Made by a program: the position numbers and the translations under genes. Positions 48,305 through 62,800 of a stretch of DNA of 64,000 bases are shown here, in pieces. Numbering within the stretch: position 1 is the first letter of the stretch; each line of letters starts with the position of its first letter. The notes beneath the pieces were generated by a model that was given only the letters and a program-made list of their open reading frames with translations, was not told the DNA's origin and searched no databases. The DNA is taken from positions 3,410,001-3,474,000 of the forward strand of contig PQWQ01000006.1 of the NCBI GenBank assembly GCA_002943765.1, written 5' to 3'. Source of the DNA: Psoroptes ovis (taxonomy: Eukaryota > Arthropoda > Arachnida > Sarcoptiformes > Psoroptidae).

Positions 48305-49984
48305 TACACATTTTCTAAGACTGTAAGCAAAAACGGCAACGGAATCTATAAAATAATATCATTTTGCCATCATCTTAATGTTTTGATCATATTTTTCCTT
48401 GATATCGTATGCTGTATGTGTGTGTGTTTATATGAATTTATTTGATTCATATAATCTTTGATTGGGCTCCATTTAGACTAGGGCTAATGTTCCATCATCG
48501 TTGTTGTCTTACAAATATAATCGACTTTTCTATTCATCATTTTCATAAGTTTTCCTTAAAAATTGATACAAAAACAATGTTTCAAAAATGTATTTGTCCA
48601 GATTTTAAATTTGATTTGCCAATGGTTAGCCAACATCGTAGTCGTCATCATCACTATTACCACATTTCCATAATTATGATTAACGACATTTGTTTTTCTA
48701 GGGGTATATTATTTTCTGCTGACATTACATTCTCAAACGAATTTATTATTTATCATATTTTATAATTTTTATCCATTTTTATTATGATTTCTTTAGAAAA
48801 TAACGGCTAAAAATTCTTTTTACAAGAATCAATCTTGTAATATGTGATTATTATAATATGCAAGTGAATGCGAAATGTTAATGCTCTTTGTTTGGAGCGA
48901 AAATTTTCAATTTAAGAATTGAACACACACAACACAAATTCCATCATTATTTAATGTCATTTCTTCTTCTTCATCGAAATAATCGAAAAATAACAAGAGA
49001 GCAGCAGCATTCTTGCAAAAATATAACAAAAAATTATAAGAGTTAAGAAGCAAAAAAATTTTTATTTTATTTTTCATTTTGATAATTTTCATTTTCGTCT
49101 TCTCATTGGTGGCTATATTTTACCATCATTTTATTTCATTTCGTTTCGTTTCGTTCATTGATGTTCTTGTTCATGTTGGTTGAATGTTGTTATCATTGTC
49201 GAAGTCGTCGTCGTCGTCGTTGTTATTGGCTGCTGCTGTTATGTGAAGAATGTAAAGAGATAGGAAAGAGATGGAAAAAAAATTTGAAGATAATCATATT
49301 ATTATTATTATTATAATCTCATTCATACGCATCGTTGATTTTAACCATTTCTTGTTTTATTTTCATTTTAATTTTTTCGCCTAATATTCTTTGCATTTGC
49401 TGTATGTGATTTTTTCAAAAAAAAAATATAAAAATATACATTTTTATTTGTTGCAAATATATTATAATTTATCCAAAAAAATAATGAATAAACTTTGTTT
49501 GTATCATAGATTTCAAATCCACTATCATTGTATTTGATTTTGTTTCAATTTCAATTTTTTTCCAGTTTTGCCATTTGAAATTGTTCAAAATTTAGATTTT
49601 CTTTTTTTTTCTTATTTTTCACATTTCTTGAATTTAATGGTTATTCATTTTATATTCATGATTATCGATTGAAATTGATCTAGAATCAAGTTGTTTTTGT
49701 TGTTGTGTGAATTGATAGCTTTCAAAAAGAAAGAAGAAGATAAACTTTGCCCATATTCATGGTTGTGTGACCATGAACTGTTGTGTAGAGCTGAAAAAAA
49801 AATTTGTGATTTTAACAGAAATAAAATGATGAAAAAAATAATGAAATATTTTCTATTGTTTTAAAATTTGTGTGTTTCTGTCAGTGTGTGTATGTTTGTG
49901 CGAAAAAATAAATGTAAAGTGTCAAAATAAAACTAATTTTCTGTTTTTTTTTAAATTTTTTTCCCATTCATTTTTCACCAATAG
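47751..49984. other. AT-rich non-coding region before the coding exon
   Basis: It contains a long (CA)n tract at 48,268-48,302, a GTC/GTT tract near 49,201-49,225 and short TTA and TTTCG tracts. The 107-codon frame at 48,442-48,765 has a His-rich segment but no domain or splice support. A pyrimidine-rich stretch ending in AATAG at 49,984 is a plausible 3' splice site for the following exon. Confidence 0.5.
48268..48302. repeat. (CA)n microsatellite
   Basis: About 17 uninterrupted CA units, the longest dinucleotide repeat in the window. Confidence 0.95.
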
Positions 49985-50805
49985 TTTGATGCTCATGTTG
50001 TTATCAGCACACAAAATTCAAATAATGCTATGAATAAACCAAAAATTATCATCTGTTTTTGCATTGATATGAATTGAATTCAAAAAATTGTTTATTAAGA
50101 TGGTAATAAATTTACTAGCAAAATCATCGATAAATTCAGCTTCGATTAACCAAGCACAAAAATCATCCAATGAATTATGTTTATTATCATCATCGAAAAT
50201 CGTCAATGATACTGATTCTCGACAGCATTTTTCATCAATAAAATTATCAAAAACAATGAGACGATCATCATCATTTGAATTATCATCGAAAAGATGTTCA
50301 AAAAATTCCGAATTATTATTGCTACGTGATAATAACGATAGTATAATGATGGATGATATGAATGACAATAATGATTTGAATAATATTTGTCATAATCATC
50401 ATCCTGATTATAGATCAAAATTGATTAATGATAATATTGATAGAAATCTATCAATCGACGAATGTTGCTCATCATTATCATCATTGAAATCAACATTGTT
50501 ATTGTGTAAAAATATTTTATTAAATTCAAATCAATCATATTTTCAAAATCAAAATTTCTATCATCATCATCACAATCATAATCATGGATGCTGCCAAAAT
50601 GATCAAAAACTAGAAAAAATATTCATAAATAATTCTCATCGGACAAAGTTATCATCATCATCATCTTTATTATCATCCACCACTAACACATCATCATCCA
50701 TCATTTATATTATAATCATTATTGTTTCATTGATTATATCGACAACAAATATCCACGTTGATGGTACACTAGTCCATGGACAGCAGCAACAAGAAACCAA
50801 GAAAG
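49985..50805 (+). CDS. First coding exon of a secreted or membrane protein (coding part 50,100-50,805)
   Basis: Translation from ATG 50,100 (A at -3, G at +4) gives 235 residues plus one base before a good splice donor, AAAG/GTAGGT, at 50,805/50,806 (phase 1). The protein is Ser/Asn-rich with a His run (about 155-162), then a Ser/Thr-rich stretch and a strongly hydrophobic segment (about 201-213). Short polar sequence with four Gln follows. The hydrophobic part probably acts as a late signal peptide or signal anchor, so the mature protein would be encoded by later exons not recognised here. Codon-level regularity and the lack of stops over 700 bp set it apart from chance frames. A 3' splice site at 49,984 suggests that 49,985-50,099 is leader sequence. 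The family is unknown. Confidence 0.65.
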
Positions 50806-53800
50806 GTAGGTTGAATTTTTTTTATATTTCATTTTTCGATTTATTTATTTTCATTGGATTTCAATAATTTGTATTGAATATGTCAGAAGATGAAAAAGGA
50901 AACATGCGATAAATCTTTAGAGAATTCCATCTTAAAAGATGAATTCAGTAAAACCATACGTATACCAGACAATCAATCATCATTAAAATGCGACAAACAA
51001 AAATGAGTCAAAAATATTTGTGAAAGTAAAATGTGAAAATATGCATATTTTTACTTTCTCCTTTATCAAATAGATTCAAATGTAAATAGATTGATCGTAG
51101 AAAAATAAAAATCAGAACTCGATGCTTAAACTAGCCAAATAGACTATCAAATTTAATTCACTATCTGAAATATGTATGATGATGATGAAGATGAAATTGG
51201 AAAGATATTCGATATTCTTTTGCCATAATTATTATTATTATGACTATCATTATTTAATAATCAATGATGATTTGTCTGAACATATAGATAGACATACACG
51301 CAAATTCCAATGAAAATGAAAATGATGATGATGATTGAATAGAAAATGAAATTTTCATATGTATTTATGTTCATATATTTTCCTAGATTCTGTATTCTCT
51401 GTGTGTATTTATTTATTTATTCATAATGATTAAGTAAAGTAAATTTGATATTTTGCCATTTTCATATATTCGTCGATAGAGAATCCAGAAAAAAAGGAAT
51501 GTGTAATTATGAATGATGAATGTTTGATAATAATAAACGAACGAATATCGCTAAAATCATATTTCATATATTTTCATCAATGAATATCAATATATTCCCA
51601 CTTTTTTTTGTTTGCCAATTCCAAATCCATTTTATGCGTGTGTGTGTGTGTTGTGAAATTGTATCGAAGTATACCATATTGGTAAATATCAAATGTAAAT
51701 ACATTTCAAATATCATATAATCATTGAAAATGAAAATTGAAATTTCATTATTATATAAATTATCACATATTTGATCTTTGATGATGATGATGATTTTGAA
51801 CCAAAAAATCATTTCTTTAGGTGAAAATGTGTGTTATTTTCAAATGAAATTATTTATTTATTCAATATGATCGAAATTTTCTGTTAATACAACATCAAAT
51901 GATGATTATGGTTGAGAAGAATAAGAATGATATGAAATGAAATGAAATTTTTATATGTATCTTTGTTCAATTTTTCGTTTTGATTTCTTGTTATTATTAT
52001 TAAATTGTTAAATCGTGAATCACAATTGAAATGAAACACATACACAGTGATGATGATATGAAAAACAAATAATAAAATGTATTCCATTCATTCGTTTGCT
52101 CGAATTTTTCTTTTTTTCCAACAAAACAAATAAACTAATAGTAAACTAGCTATAATAACCGGCACGCACGTTCCAGATTTTTTCTTTAAATATTTGTTTC
52201 TTGTTATTTGATATCGTTTTTCCATGTGAAAAACGAAATCTTTTTCACATCCATAATCATATCTTTAACTTTCTCGATTTCTGATTCAAGCGAATACAAT
52301 GTGCAACGACGATTTGTATTATTATCAAACTAATTGGCCTAATTACTTTGATAATTTTTCAGTTTTTTCTTCTATTTTTTGCTCTGTTCATTCGCCTATT
52401 GTGTTGAACATACATGTATCACACACACATGTATTTATTTATATTTATTTAAAAGTTTAGAAATTAAAAGGTCTATGACACTTGTTATATAAATGATGAA
52501 TGAATGAATGAATGAAATTAGCTTTATTAAAAATGAAAATTTATGAAAATGAAAATGTTTTAATTGATGATTATTTCTGGGTTATTTTTGCTCGTTGTTG
52601 TTGAATTTCGAAAAAAACATGAGATAAACAAATAAAATCAGAAACAAAACAAAAATTTAATTCGTGTGTTATCGTCATAATTATTATTCTGTTGATCTGA
52701 AATATCTGGAACACACAGATTAAACAATGATTTTCACAATATTTCTCACATCTGTTATTCGATTAAAAAATATGAATTTATTTCTTCATCTTTATGCACC
52801 CATGATTATATCGGAAAAAATCTAAAATTTATCTCCAAAATCTTAAGCAAACAAATTGAATGTAGATGATGATAATAATTTTTATTTTGTTTATTGACCA
52901 TTCTTGTCTGGTATTTCACCATTTTGTTGATAAATTTTTTTCGTTTTTTTTCGGCCATTTATTTCATCAAATTTTATCAACAAAATGTGTGTGGGAATCG
53001 TTTCGGCTTTCTTCTTTCGTCGAAATTGACAAAAAAAGAGGGAGACCTACATTTGAAATTCATCGTAAATCGTAATTCAATTCGAATTGAAAATTTTATC
53101 AGAAAATTTTTTTTTTTTAATCCAAAATCAATTTTGATTTGAAAATGTATTGAATTTTCATATCCAATACTTATAATTTATGTGTATTCATTGATAAACA
53201 AGTATTGATTTTCAAAAATCAATGAATGAATTGGTAAATTGATGAATTTTGAATAATGTTTGATATGAAATATTATAATTTTGCAGTGTGAAATAGGTTG
53301 TGACCATTGAAAATGGTGGCCTACTAAAATTACAGCTTCAGTTTTTGGCGTAAATTTGCACCAAAAAATTCAAATAATTTAATTTTTTTTTCAATGATAA
53401 ATATATGGCTATATCTTATTTTAGGTCTGATGATGCTGCAAACGCAATTTTTTAGAATTGAAATTTTCAAATAAGTATGTGTGTCTGTGTGTGAAAAATC
53501 TCACACTAATTTTGGACAAATTTTTTTTTAGATTTTCTTAAATTTCACCTGATTTTTCCTTTGCTTTAAAACTGATTATGATGATTGGTCGGCAAACAGC
53601 GATTCGCAGCAAACAGCAATTATGACTCAAATATTCAAATATCTTGATGCCATTTTTTCGCATCTTATTGTTGCTGTTGTTCGATGATTAACAATGGGAA
53701 AACAAAACGTAGAGAAAAGATGCAAAATTTTCATTTTTTTTTCTTCATCATTATTCTATTTGATTTGAATACAATTCACTCCACCTTTTTTGCTTCGAGG

Positions 53801-55589
53801 TACAAAATTTGATACAATTGTTGTTGCTGCAAACATTATTATTAAAATCGCTTCCAGATTTTAATCTAATTGTATCGATGCTCAACCTTTGATTATTTTC
53901 TTTGGTCTTTATCAAATATTCCATCTTTAAGTCTATTTTTTTCCTCAAAATTTTTGAAAATTCCAAATGTCCATCTGCAATGAAAAAAATTGTGTCAAAT
54001 TTCTTTGACTCAAGCCCAACATTGATTGGATTCCTATATTCATTTGCTTTATCATTACTGAAATTAAATCATTTTGCCCCTTCATTCCTAGCTAATGTTT
54101 TGTGAAATTCTTCTCTAAAACAATTACACGTGTCATTATCATTTGATAAAGAATAAGAGGCGTATTTTTTGTTATATTTTTAGATCAAAATGATTATGTC
54201 ATTTGTTTGTTGAAGAGAAAAATGATGAAATTTTCGTTGAAATTATCTTTTCTAAAAAATCTTTTTGTTTTTTTGGCAAACGTTGCACTTATTCTGTGGA
54301 AAACAAAAATTTCAATTCTTTTAATGCAAGAATTAATTTTACATTATTATTATTATCATTCAAAAGAAATTATAATAATAATGATTGTACTATGTTTTAT
54401 TTTTTTTCAATTGCTTAATGTTAATGATTATTATTCTTTTTTATGAGATTTTTTTGTTTTTTTGTTTGCTTGATTGAAATTTATTTATTAATATCATTTT
54501 GGCTTAGAATAAAATTTGGAAATTCATTCAAATCGTTAATAATAATACTTTTAAGACTTTTTTCAATTGAAATTTCCGCTGCTATTTGAAGAATCCAGTG
54601 TGTATGTGTTTCATTCCAATCATTAATTTATTTGTTTGTTTTTTTTTTGAATTTTTTCTAAACGTTTCAATGAAGCATCAATCGTGCAATGAATGTAAAA
54701 TGTTCGATATCGATGAAGCTAGAAAACCATGAATTTGTTTTTGTTTTTTTTTCAATCTTCTTGTTTTATTGATTTTTCTTTATTTGAAAAATGTTTATTT
54801 ATCATTATCATCAACCTTGTTTTTTTCAATATAAAAAAACAAATTTATATTGTCTTAAATTCAATTAAAATATTCAACTAAAACACACGTGTTATTTGTG
54901 AATCGAGTTGAGTGAAAAAATTTCATTTTCATTCATTTATTGATGAACGAAGCAGCGAAAAAAACGTGTCTTTAAATAAATTGAATGATATTTCATCAGT
55001 TTTTGTTGTTTCATTTTCAGTTAAAATATTATTAATGTATTTTTCTTGTTTTTCATTAAATTAATGAAAGGAAAGGAAAAAAGTTTGAATAAATTTCGTG
55101 CATCATTTTTACAAATGCACAAAAAATGAAAATGATGCATCGATTTTCATATTTCATACATTTTTTCTTTTTACTTAATATGAAAATCAAAATCAAAATT
55201 TTCAATCATGTTTGTGTGTGTGTGTGCGTGTTTGTATGAAATTAAAATAAAATTTTACCCGCATTTTTTCAGCCTAATTTGTACCTGTATCATCAAAAAT
55301 TAGATCAACAATTTTTTTCGTTTATTTTCGATCATTTTATCATTGATTTCATCTTCGTTTCCCCCCCAAAAAAAAATTTGCTGATTAGTTGCTATTTCGT
55401 GTTTCAATTATTTCAAATTATTTTCATCGTGGTAGTCATTTATTCCCTCATCAATTTTTCCCTATTTTAGGGTTATCTCGTATTTACTGTAAATAAAAAT
55501 GTAAATTAGTTTTCACTTTCATTTATTTATCCACTCACAAAAACACTGTTCGATGATGATCTACATATCTTTAATTAAAGTCATCATAT
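50806..55589 (+). other. Probable large intron or intergenic DNA after the coding exon
   Basis: The segment starts at the splice donor GTAGGT. I could not identify the next coding exon. It holds ATG/CAT and AAT tracts, an AATG tract at about 52,497-52,516 and GT tracts near 51,640 and 55,211-55,226. No mobile element with clear ends is seen before 55,590. Confidence 0.45.
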
Positions 55590-56867
55590 TACCTTGTCCG
55601 GCGTAAAGTTAGGGTGACATCTATCTAAATAATTCAGCAATCGCTTGATGTTTCGGGGCCAAATTTTCACCACTAGTACTGGGACTAATGCTTCATCGAA
55701 AAAAAAAGAATTTTCGAATTTCCCTCAGAGATGACCCTAGAGTGGCCCATTTTAAAAAGGTCCAATAAAAACAGCATGATTTTGACAAAATCATCATAAT
55801 TCCAGGATTCACAGCTTCCAGAATCCAAAAACAATTGTGGGAAATTTTGATGGGCCTAGGATATTCTCAGAAAACAGAAGAAAAATCGATGATATCAATC
55901 ATCAGTAGGAGAAAAAGCTCAAAAATGATCGAAGACTAGTCGTTTGTTTAAGGGTTGAAAAAGACCCGAGAATCCGAGGAATCAAAAAAATGTTTCAAGA
56001 ATGTAAGAGCCTGGAATGTTGGTGATCTGTTCCTCAAATTTGAAGTTCCTATGAGCCTTGTGTGGAACATAACACCCCTAAAATCAAAGCAAGTCAGATT
56101 TCGAAAAATTCGAATCCAACAATGGGACCCAAGACCAAATCACCTTGAAAAAAGATTGATGTCACAAGAGTTCACTTTGCTCAACACGTCTCTCAAAGTG
56201 ATAGTGACACATTTCTCCCACTGAAAAATTCTGGGCCCCACTACAGCATACTCTTGTTGAAGGAAGTGGAAATTTTACCCAGTTAAATAAGAGCTAGGAC
56301 CAAAATTTTTACAACAGGGATCGGGTGAGAGAATAGCATTCTCATCATGACCATGGATATCCATGTCATCGTCTTTCGGCATCTCTGGCACGAAAATTAA
56401 GCAATAACAACCAAGGCCCATAGGACGTTAATCGGGACCCATGGCCCGTTCAAGAATGGTTGAAAAAGACTGCAAGGATATGATATTCTTCTTGATAATG
56501 TTTGGTTCCATGAAAATTAAGTTGTCACGTGATTATCCCTGAAAAACTATTTTGACATTTAAAGTCGGGTCAATATGACCCAGGTCATAATTTTTGTGAC
56601 CAAAACTGTCTTGTCTCGTGAAAATATGGATTTCAAGCATTCGATTACAAAATTTAAATATTTCCAAAAATACTGCTAATTTGGTCATTTTGAACAGTTT
56701 GCAAAAGGGCCATTTTGACAAGGTCCCTATGGTACTTGGGCCTTGAAAATCATTTATAAGGTTTGAAGAAAACTAAATTTTATTATGTTAAAGTTTCGCT
56801 AAGAAATCTTCAATAGTTTTTGAAAAAATTGAATTTGAACACTCCTAACTTTACTCCGGACAAGGTA
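55590..56867. mobile_element. Degenerate Tc1/mariner-type DNA transposon (1,274 bp)
   Basis: The body, 55,592-56,865, has inverted ends matching over 21 of 22 bp (left CCTTGTCCGGCGTAAAG, right complement CCTTGTCCGGAGTAAAG). It is flanked by TA on both sides (55,590-55,591 and 56,866-56,867), the Tc1/mariner target duplication. The length is right for a full Tc1/mariner copy. The interior is markedly richer in G and C than the host DNA. A broken transposase can be followed on the + strand through several frames, with many stops and frameshifts. No working protein can be made. Confidence 0.88.
55850..56520 (+). pseudogene. Broken Tc1/mariner-like transposase
   Basis: Around 55,840-55,920 the translation reads MGLGYSQKTEEKS followed by an Arg/Lys-rich stretch. 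After a frame change it continues with DRRLVVCLRVEKDPRI (about 55,930-55,975), which resembles the paired helix-turn-helix region of Tc1-type transposases. An open piece of 89 codons runs from 55,955 to 56,224 in another frame. A segment near 56,450 reads VQEWLKK, like the sequence before the last acidic residue of the DDE/D domain. I cannot place the catalytic residues with confidence. Confidence 0.6.
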
Positions 56868-59800
56868 ATATATGTATGCTGCAATTGTTTCAGCGTATTT
56901 CATTGTCTATATTCAAGAGAGGATAACAGAAAAAAAAATTTGGTTATCATTCTTCGAACATCATTTTATGTTTATCAGATTAAAAGATTTTGATTTGATT
57001 CGTTTTTTAATCCGTTTTTACTCTCGTTCATAAAATGATCTAATCTTAAGATAGTTCATTTTATTTTATATCGTAGAAATAATATTTATGAATTGATATT
57101 TTTCATTGTTTTTATTTTATTTCATTTTATTCATTTTTCACAAATATTACTTTCTAAAATTTTATCTTATTGATCAATTTTTTTTGTTTGTTTCGAGTAA
57201 AATATTATTTCCTGGACTATTTTTTTCTCGTTTTATGAGAAAAAAAAACACATTTACCGGATAATCAAAACTTTGTTTTGTTTTGATTTATTCATTTATT
57301 TATTTATTTATACATTTTGCCATTGCTTTCAATGTTTTCTGGTTAATATTCATTCATTTTCAAGCTGTATATTTTTTATTAAATTGATTTCAATTTTTTT
57401 CATTTCTTTTTCTGCAAAACGAACAAAACATTGAAAAACAATGATTGTTAAAAGATCATAATAATGACTTGGAGCTAATAAGTTGCATAAAATTTTATGC
57501 TTTCATTTCAATTCCTGATACCAATCTATGTGTGTGTGTGTGATCGTTCGTTGTGAATATATATTAATCATTTATTTATTCATATAAATAAACATTTCAA
57601 GAAACAAAAATTGCATGCACAAACACTATGAATACTCAGAAAAAAAATATGGTGCAAATTATTAATATTAATTATGTACTTTTTTCTGGCTGTTGTTGTC
57701 TGTCTGCTTTTATAACGTATACCCGCGAGTTGATTATATCATATTGAAACCTTGCTATTTTTCTATTTCTGTTCATCAACAAAACCAAAAAATGAAAAAC
57801 ACCCTCACTTTTTTTCGTTCTCGGATTTTCAATCATTTGCACTTGTATCATTAATTAATATTTACTGTATCCGTGTGCGTGTGTGTGTGTGCTTGTTTGT
57901 TGCTGTGAAACGTGCTAAATATTTTTTTTTATATGATATATGATATCAGATATGATTTGCATTTTATTTATTCAAAAAGGTTATGTTGAATATAAATTTC
58001 AATTTATTTTTGTCTGCTTTTTTGAATGTAAATCATCTAGAAAAACCAAAAAAAAAAACTTTGAATGATTAGTTTTTTCTCTAGATTGCAATAAATACTC
58101 GAAATAAAGTTTAATGAATGAATTTGTATGAATGTTTTAAATGTTTGAATAACTTTTGGTGATTATTTTTTCAATTTTTTTTTTTTTGTTTTTTGGTCAT
58201 TATGGCCAAATTTGCTTGACCACCGTGCACAAAAAACACGAAAATTTCAAATGTCATTTCATTATTTCTGCTGTAATTATTCACATACAAACAGTGAAAG
58301 TTGAATTATCCATACAGAGGTGAGGTGATTGTGTAAAATAGCAGGTAAAATTATGTGAAAAAAAGTGTCATTTCATTTTATTTTTGTGCATACATATTTT
58401 TTCGATTGACAATTTTGATTATAATGATGATGATGAAGAAAAAAAATGAATTGCAAAACCAACCTGAAAAAATGGAAATTTTTCTATGAAATTATACAAT
58501 TTTCCTCGCTATTTTGTCCTATGAGCCATTCAACAAAATACATTGAATACTCTGTGTGTATGTGTGTTTTAACATCATTCAAAAATTTCATTCATTTGTG
58601 ATTGTCCTGATTTTATCTTGAATTTTTCCATTCTCTTCTCTCCACATCAATTTAGTTCTTTGTTTTATTATTTTTCAAAGAACAAACACACATTCATATT
58701 TTTTTTCATATTCTAACATTTGTTTATTTATTTATTTTGAAATAAATGAAACATTTCGTAAATATTATTATTATTATTATTAATTATACTAATTAATTTG
58801 ATGATAATTTTTATTATTCCCATTTTTTTCTTTGAAAAATATTTTTCACCATTTTGTTTATATTTGTGTCATTTTTTTTGTCTTTTAAAATAATTATTAT
58901 CATATGTTTAAATATGCATTTCGATGTTCATCATCATATAGTGACCATAGTTGACCATTACGCCTTGACAATGATTATGATTATTAATCATTTTGATTTA
59001 TTATGAAGAATTGCATGGACATTTGAGACAAAACAAAATATGACCGAAAAAAACAGTTTTGGGATGATAAACTTTGAATAATTGTCGCTGTTATTGTATG
59101 TTATTCGGTCGTTATTTCATATAGATCATTCACCATTATTATGGTCCATTATTTCCTATTCGATGGATGAAATGAAAAAATATGAAGAAATTTTCATACA
59201 TTTTTCAGTAGTTTAAATTTTTGACACATCTTATGTGTTACATAATTTTGTTTTGCTTTGTTTTTTGTTATTTTTATTTCAACTACAAAATGTATTCATC
59301 TTCATATAACAATCATATGGTCATAATTATCATTACTTAAAAAGTTCTTATCATTTTTATCATCATCATCATTATTATTTCGTTAACATTATCATTCGAT
59401 TCATTTTTTGAATATAAGTTCAAAAATTAACTTCATTATTATTTCAAAAAAATGAATCTTAAATACATATTTTTTCTTCGCACAAAGAATAACAGATGAA
59501 ATCCGAATGATAATATTGGACAAATATGATGTTTTTTTTGCGTTCAACAGTCTCTGTATTTTTTATTTGCGGTACGTCGCTTTGCATTCGTAATATGTTT
59601 TTTTCACTTTTTTGGATATTTTTTTGTTTGTTTCAGTTCCATTGTTGATAATAAATGATGATATTAATAATAATAATAATAATCATTTGACATATATGAC
59701 CCAATTTAAGGTTTTACGAATTATACAATTTTTTGTTTTTTTGAAATCCTTTATTATTATATTTTCATAATGTTTTGATGATTATACACGGTGTTGTTTA

Positions 59801-62800
59801 ATTTGTTCAACTGCTGCTGCTGTTGTTGTTATGAATGTTTTTCATCCTGTTTAAGCATCTTATTTTATTTTTTTTTGAATGAAATAAATTTGTTTATTTG
59901 TTCAAAAATTCATTCATTCATTCATCATATACATTTGTATTGATCGAAAAAAAAGGAAGAGGAAAGTTGTTGTGTACGTTTCTTTGTTTTCATTTCTTCA
60001 TATTGCTTTATGCTTATTTTTAAACATATACAATATTCCATTATTCATTCATTCATACGAATTCAAAGAAAATAAAAAACAAAATTTTTTTTTTTGTAAA
60101 AAAAATCGATCGATCAATTTGAAATTTTCGATTAGTTATTTGATTTGATTGATTTTTTTCTTCATTTCTTTCGCATTCATGATTTATGAAAAATATGGAA
60201 AATAAATGAAAAAAAATCCATAAATGTGAAATGCTTTAATCAGATTCAAGATTTTTTTTCTTTTTGTTTTTCATTATTTTGATTTGAAAGGGAATAAAAG
60301 AAAAAAATTTCAAAATATTTTTCGAAAAAATCAATGAAAGTTGCCAGTTATTTGAAAAAAGGCATATTTTTTTCTAAAATTCAAATTTCTTTGAAAAATA
60401 TTCAGCCAATTCATGATGTTTTGGCGATCATAACGATGCTCTGTATGATATTTATGTGTGAAAACAATGATGTTTCTGACGAAAAACAACAAAACATTTT
60501 TCTGTTTTGTTTGCAAATAAAAACAAAGAAATGTCAATTCTCTGATTTACAATCATCATCATTGTTTATATGTTTAAATGAATAAACAATTGCTGTTGCT
60601 GAAAAAAATCTGGGCCATTTATCTTTTCATAAATTAATAGGAAAAATGTAAATGTCATTTGTATGTTTCTGGTTTAGGCCAAATTAAATTTATCGGCAAA
60701 TGTCATCATCGTTTTGTCTTGCCATATTTTAAGTTCATTCGTTCAGTATTTATGGGGTTTTCACACGTATTTTTTTCGACAAAACATTGATAAAAATTTG
60801 ATACAATTCAAAGCAGATGTTTTTTATCATCTTTTTTTGAATATGAAAAAGATTCAATGATATCTTCAAATTTTTTTTCCATGAATCACGACAAAAGGGA
60901 AATTTTGATGAAATTGTTCAAAAATTTTTCGATCAAAGAAAATATTCGCAAAGAAGATTTTCAAATTTTTGTCCTTGTACAAAAATCATTTTTTTTGTCC
61001 AGCTTCTCATTATATTTGACAATTTTCTATGGTCTTTTCACTATTATTTGTATGTTTGTACATCTTTCATATTTTTTATGTGTGCAAGTGTGTGTGTTTA
61101 TTACACCAATCAATGTGATTCTAACGATGGTAATTAAAATCAATTAAAAATTTGAAAGTCTGTCGCCAACATGAAAACAAAACGCAAAAAAAAATAAATA
61201 AAATTTCAATACAAACATCATTAGAAAAAATTATTTTCGCTCATTATATTTGTTTGCTGTAAAATTTTCCATACCATTGCATAATTTATTCAATGAAAGT
61301 ATTAGAAAAAACATACAAACATCAAAAATTGGAACCTTGATTTGTTTTTTGTTTTCATTTCAAACCATAAATTAAAATAAAATTTGAATTCGCCCTTTGG
61401 ATAAATAATAATATTTGGAAAAAAAATTCCAAAATTAATATCATTTTGATTTGAAATTGAAAATTTTATTATTAAGCGAGACGAGACGAGAGAAGAAATG
61501 AAAAATGGCCATTGGCCAATTCGAATAAAAATGATTGTCGATTATTATCATCATCATCATTATGTATTATAATGTTGATGATGATGTGCCAATATATTAT
61601 ATAAAGGCCAATCGATCAATGATCAAATGTTTTTTTTTACTAAAAAGAATATTTCCATTTAAAACAAAACAACATTTAAAAAATGAAATAATTTTCTCAC
61701 ATCATTAAATGAAATTTATATATTTATTCCTTACTGTTGTTAGCATTACATAGCCATGATAATAATGATTAACATCGAAATAAATGGAAAATATCGAATA
61801 GAAAAAATAAAATTTTAAAATCCCACTAATCAATTTGAATTTTGAAATTTTTAAAAGTATTTCTCTTTGATCATTTGTTCACATACATCATTTGTGTTTG
61901 TGATTGCATAGAATAAAAAAGTTTTTCGATGAAAGATGAACAAACAAATTCTGCAGAAATAAATAAATAATCAAATATATTAAATTTGATCATCGTTTTG
62001 GGTATAATAAATTTTCAAAAAAAAAGTAATTCAACATGAAATGACAATTTATTGTCATTTTAATTTTTTTTGTCATAAATTTTAAATGGGTGAAACTTTA
62101 TGAAAAAAATATTTTCGTTTTCATCATAATATTTATTTATTTTCTGTCAAATATTATTTGTACGCTTTTTCCTTGAAAAAAAAGTAGAAGAAATTCAACT
62201 TTGGCCCAGTTTTTTTCTGCTTCGTTTTGTTTGCTTAAATAATTACAAATGATGATAAAGCTGTAATGTGTGTAATAATCATTATCAAATGATATCATCA
62301 GATGCTTTTTTACTTTTTATTTTGAAAAACAAATAAATAAATAAAATAAAATGAAAATTGACCATGGGATTTTTCTTTTTTTTTTTACTTTGAATTTTGA
62401 CCATTCTTGAATCGTATATTTATTCATGTTTATTAATTTATTCATTCATTCCATCCATTCAATTGAATCCGATATTTGTTTTATAAAACAGTAAATTTGA
62501 TCCATAATTATTATCATAATTATAATAATTATGGCAAATGTTTGAATTGCGTGTTCGAAGTTGTTGCCAGTTGTATGTTACATGTCTTTTGTTATTTTTT
62601 TCTTATTTATGTATGTTTATGCATAAATTTCACTGATAAACGATTTGAAAGATTATCATCATTCGAATTCAAAGGTAAACATTGAAAATTTTTTTTCCAC
62701 ATAAATCGATCATTTAATAATGATTATAAATCGATGATTATGATGAAAGTTTATCATATCTTTTTTCATTGTCGTTTTTTTCCTCAATATTCAAACGATG

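Noticed and set aside
50018..50368. 116-codon minus-strand ORF overlapping the host exon
   Set aside because: It is the reverse-strand shadow of the Ser/Asn-rich coding exon: the TCA/ATC codons read as Asp/Asn/Ile on the other strand.
62476..62685. Possible downstream exon ending at a donor near 62,673
   Set aside because: The last residues look protein-like, but the phase of any upstream acceptor does not match the exon ending at 50,805 and the rest of the frame is Phe/Cys/Tyr-rich.
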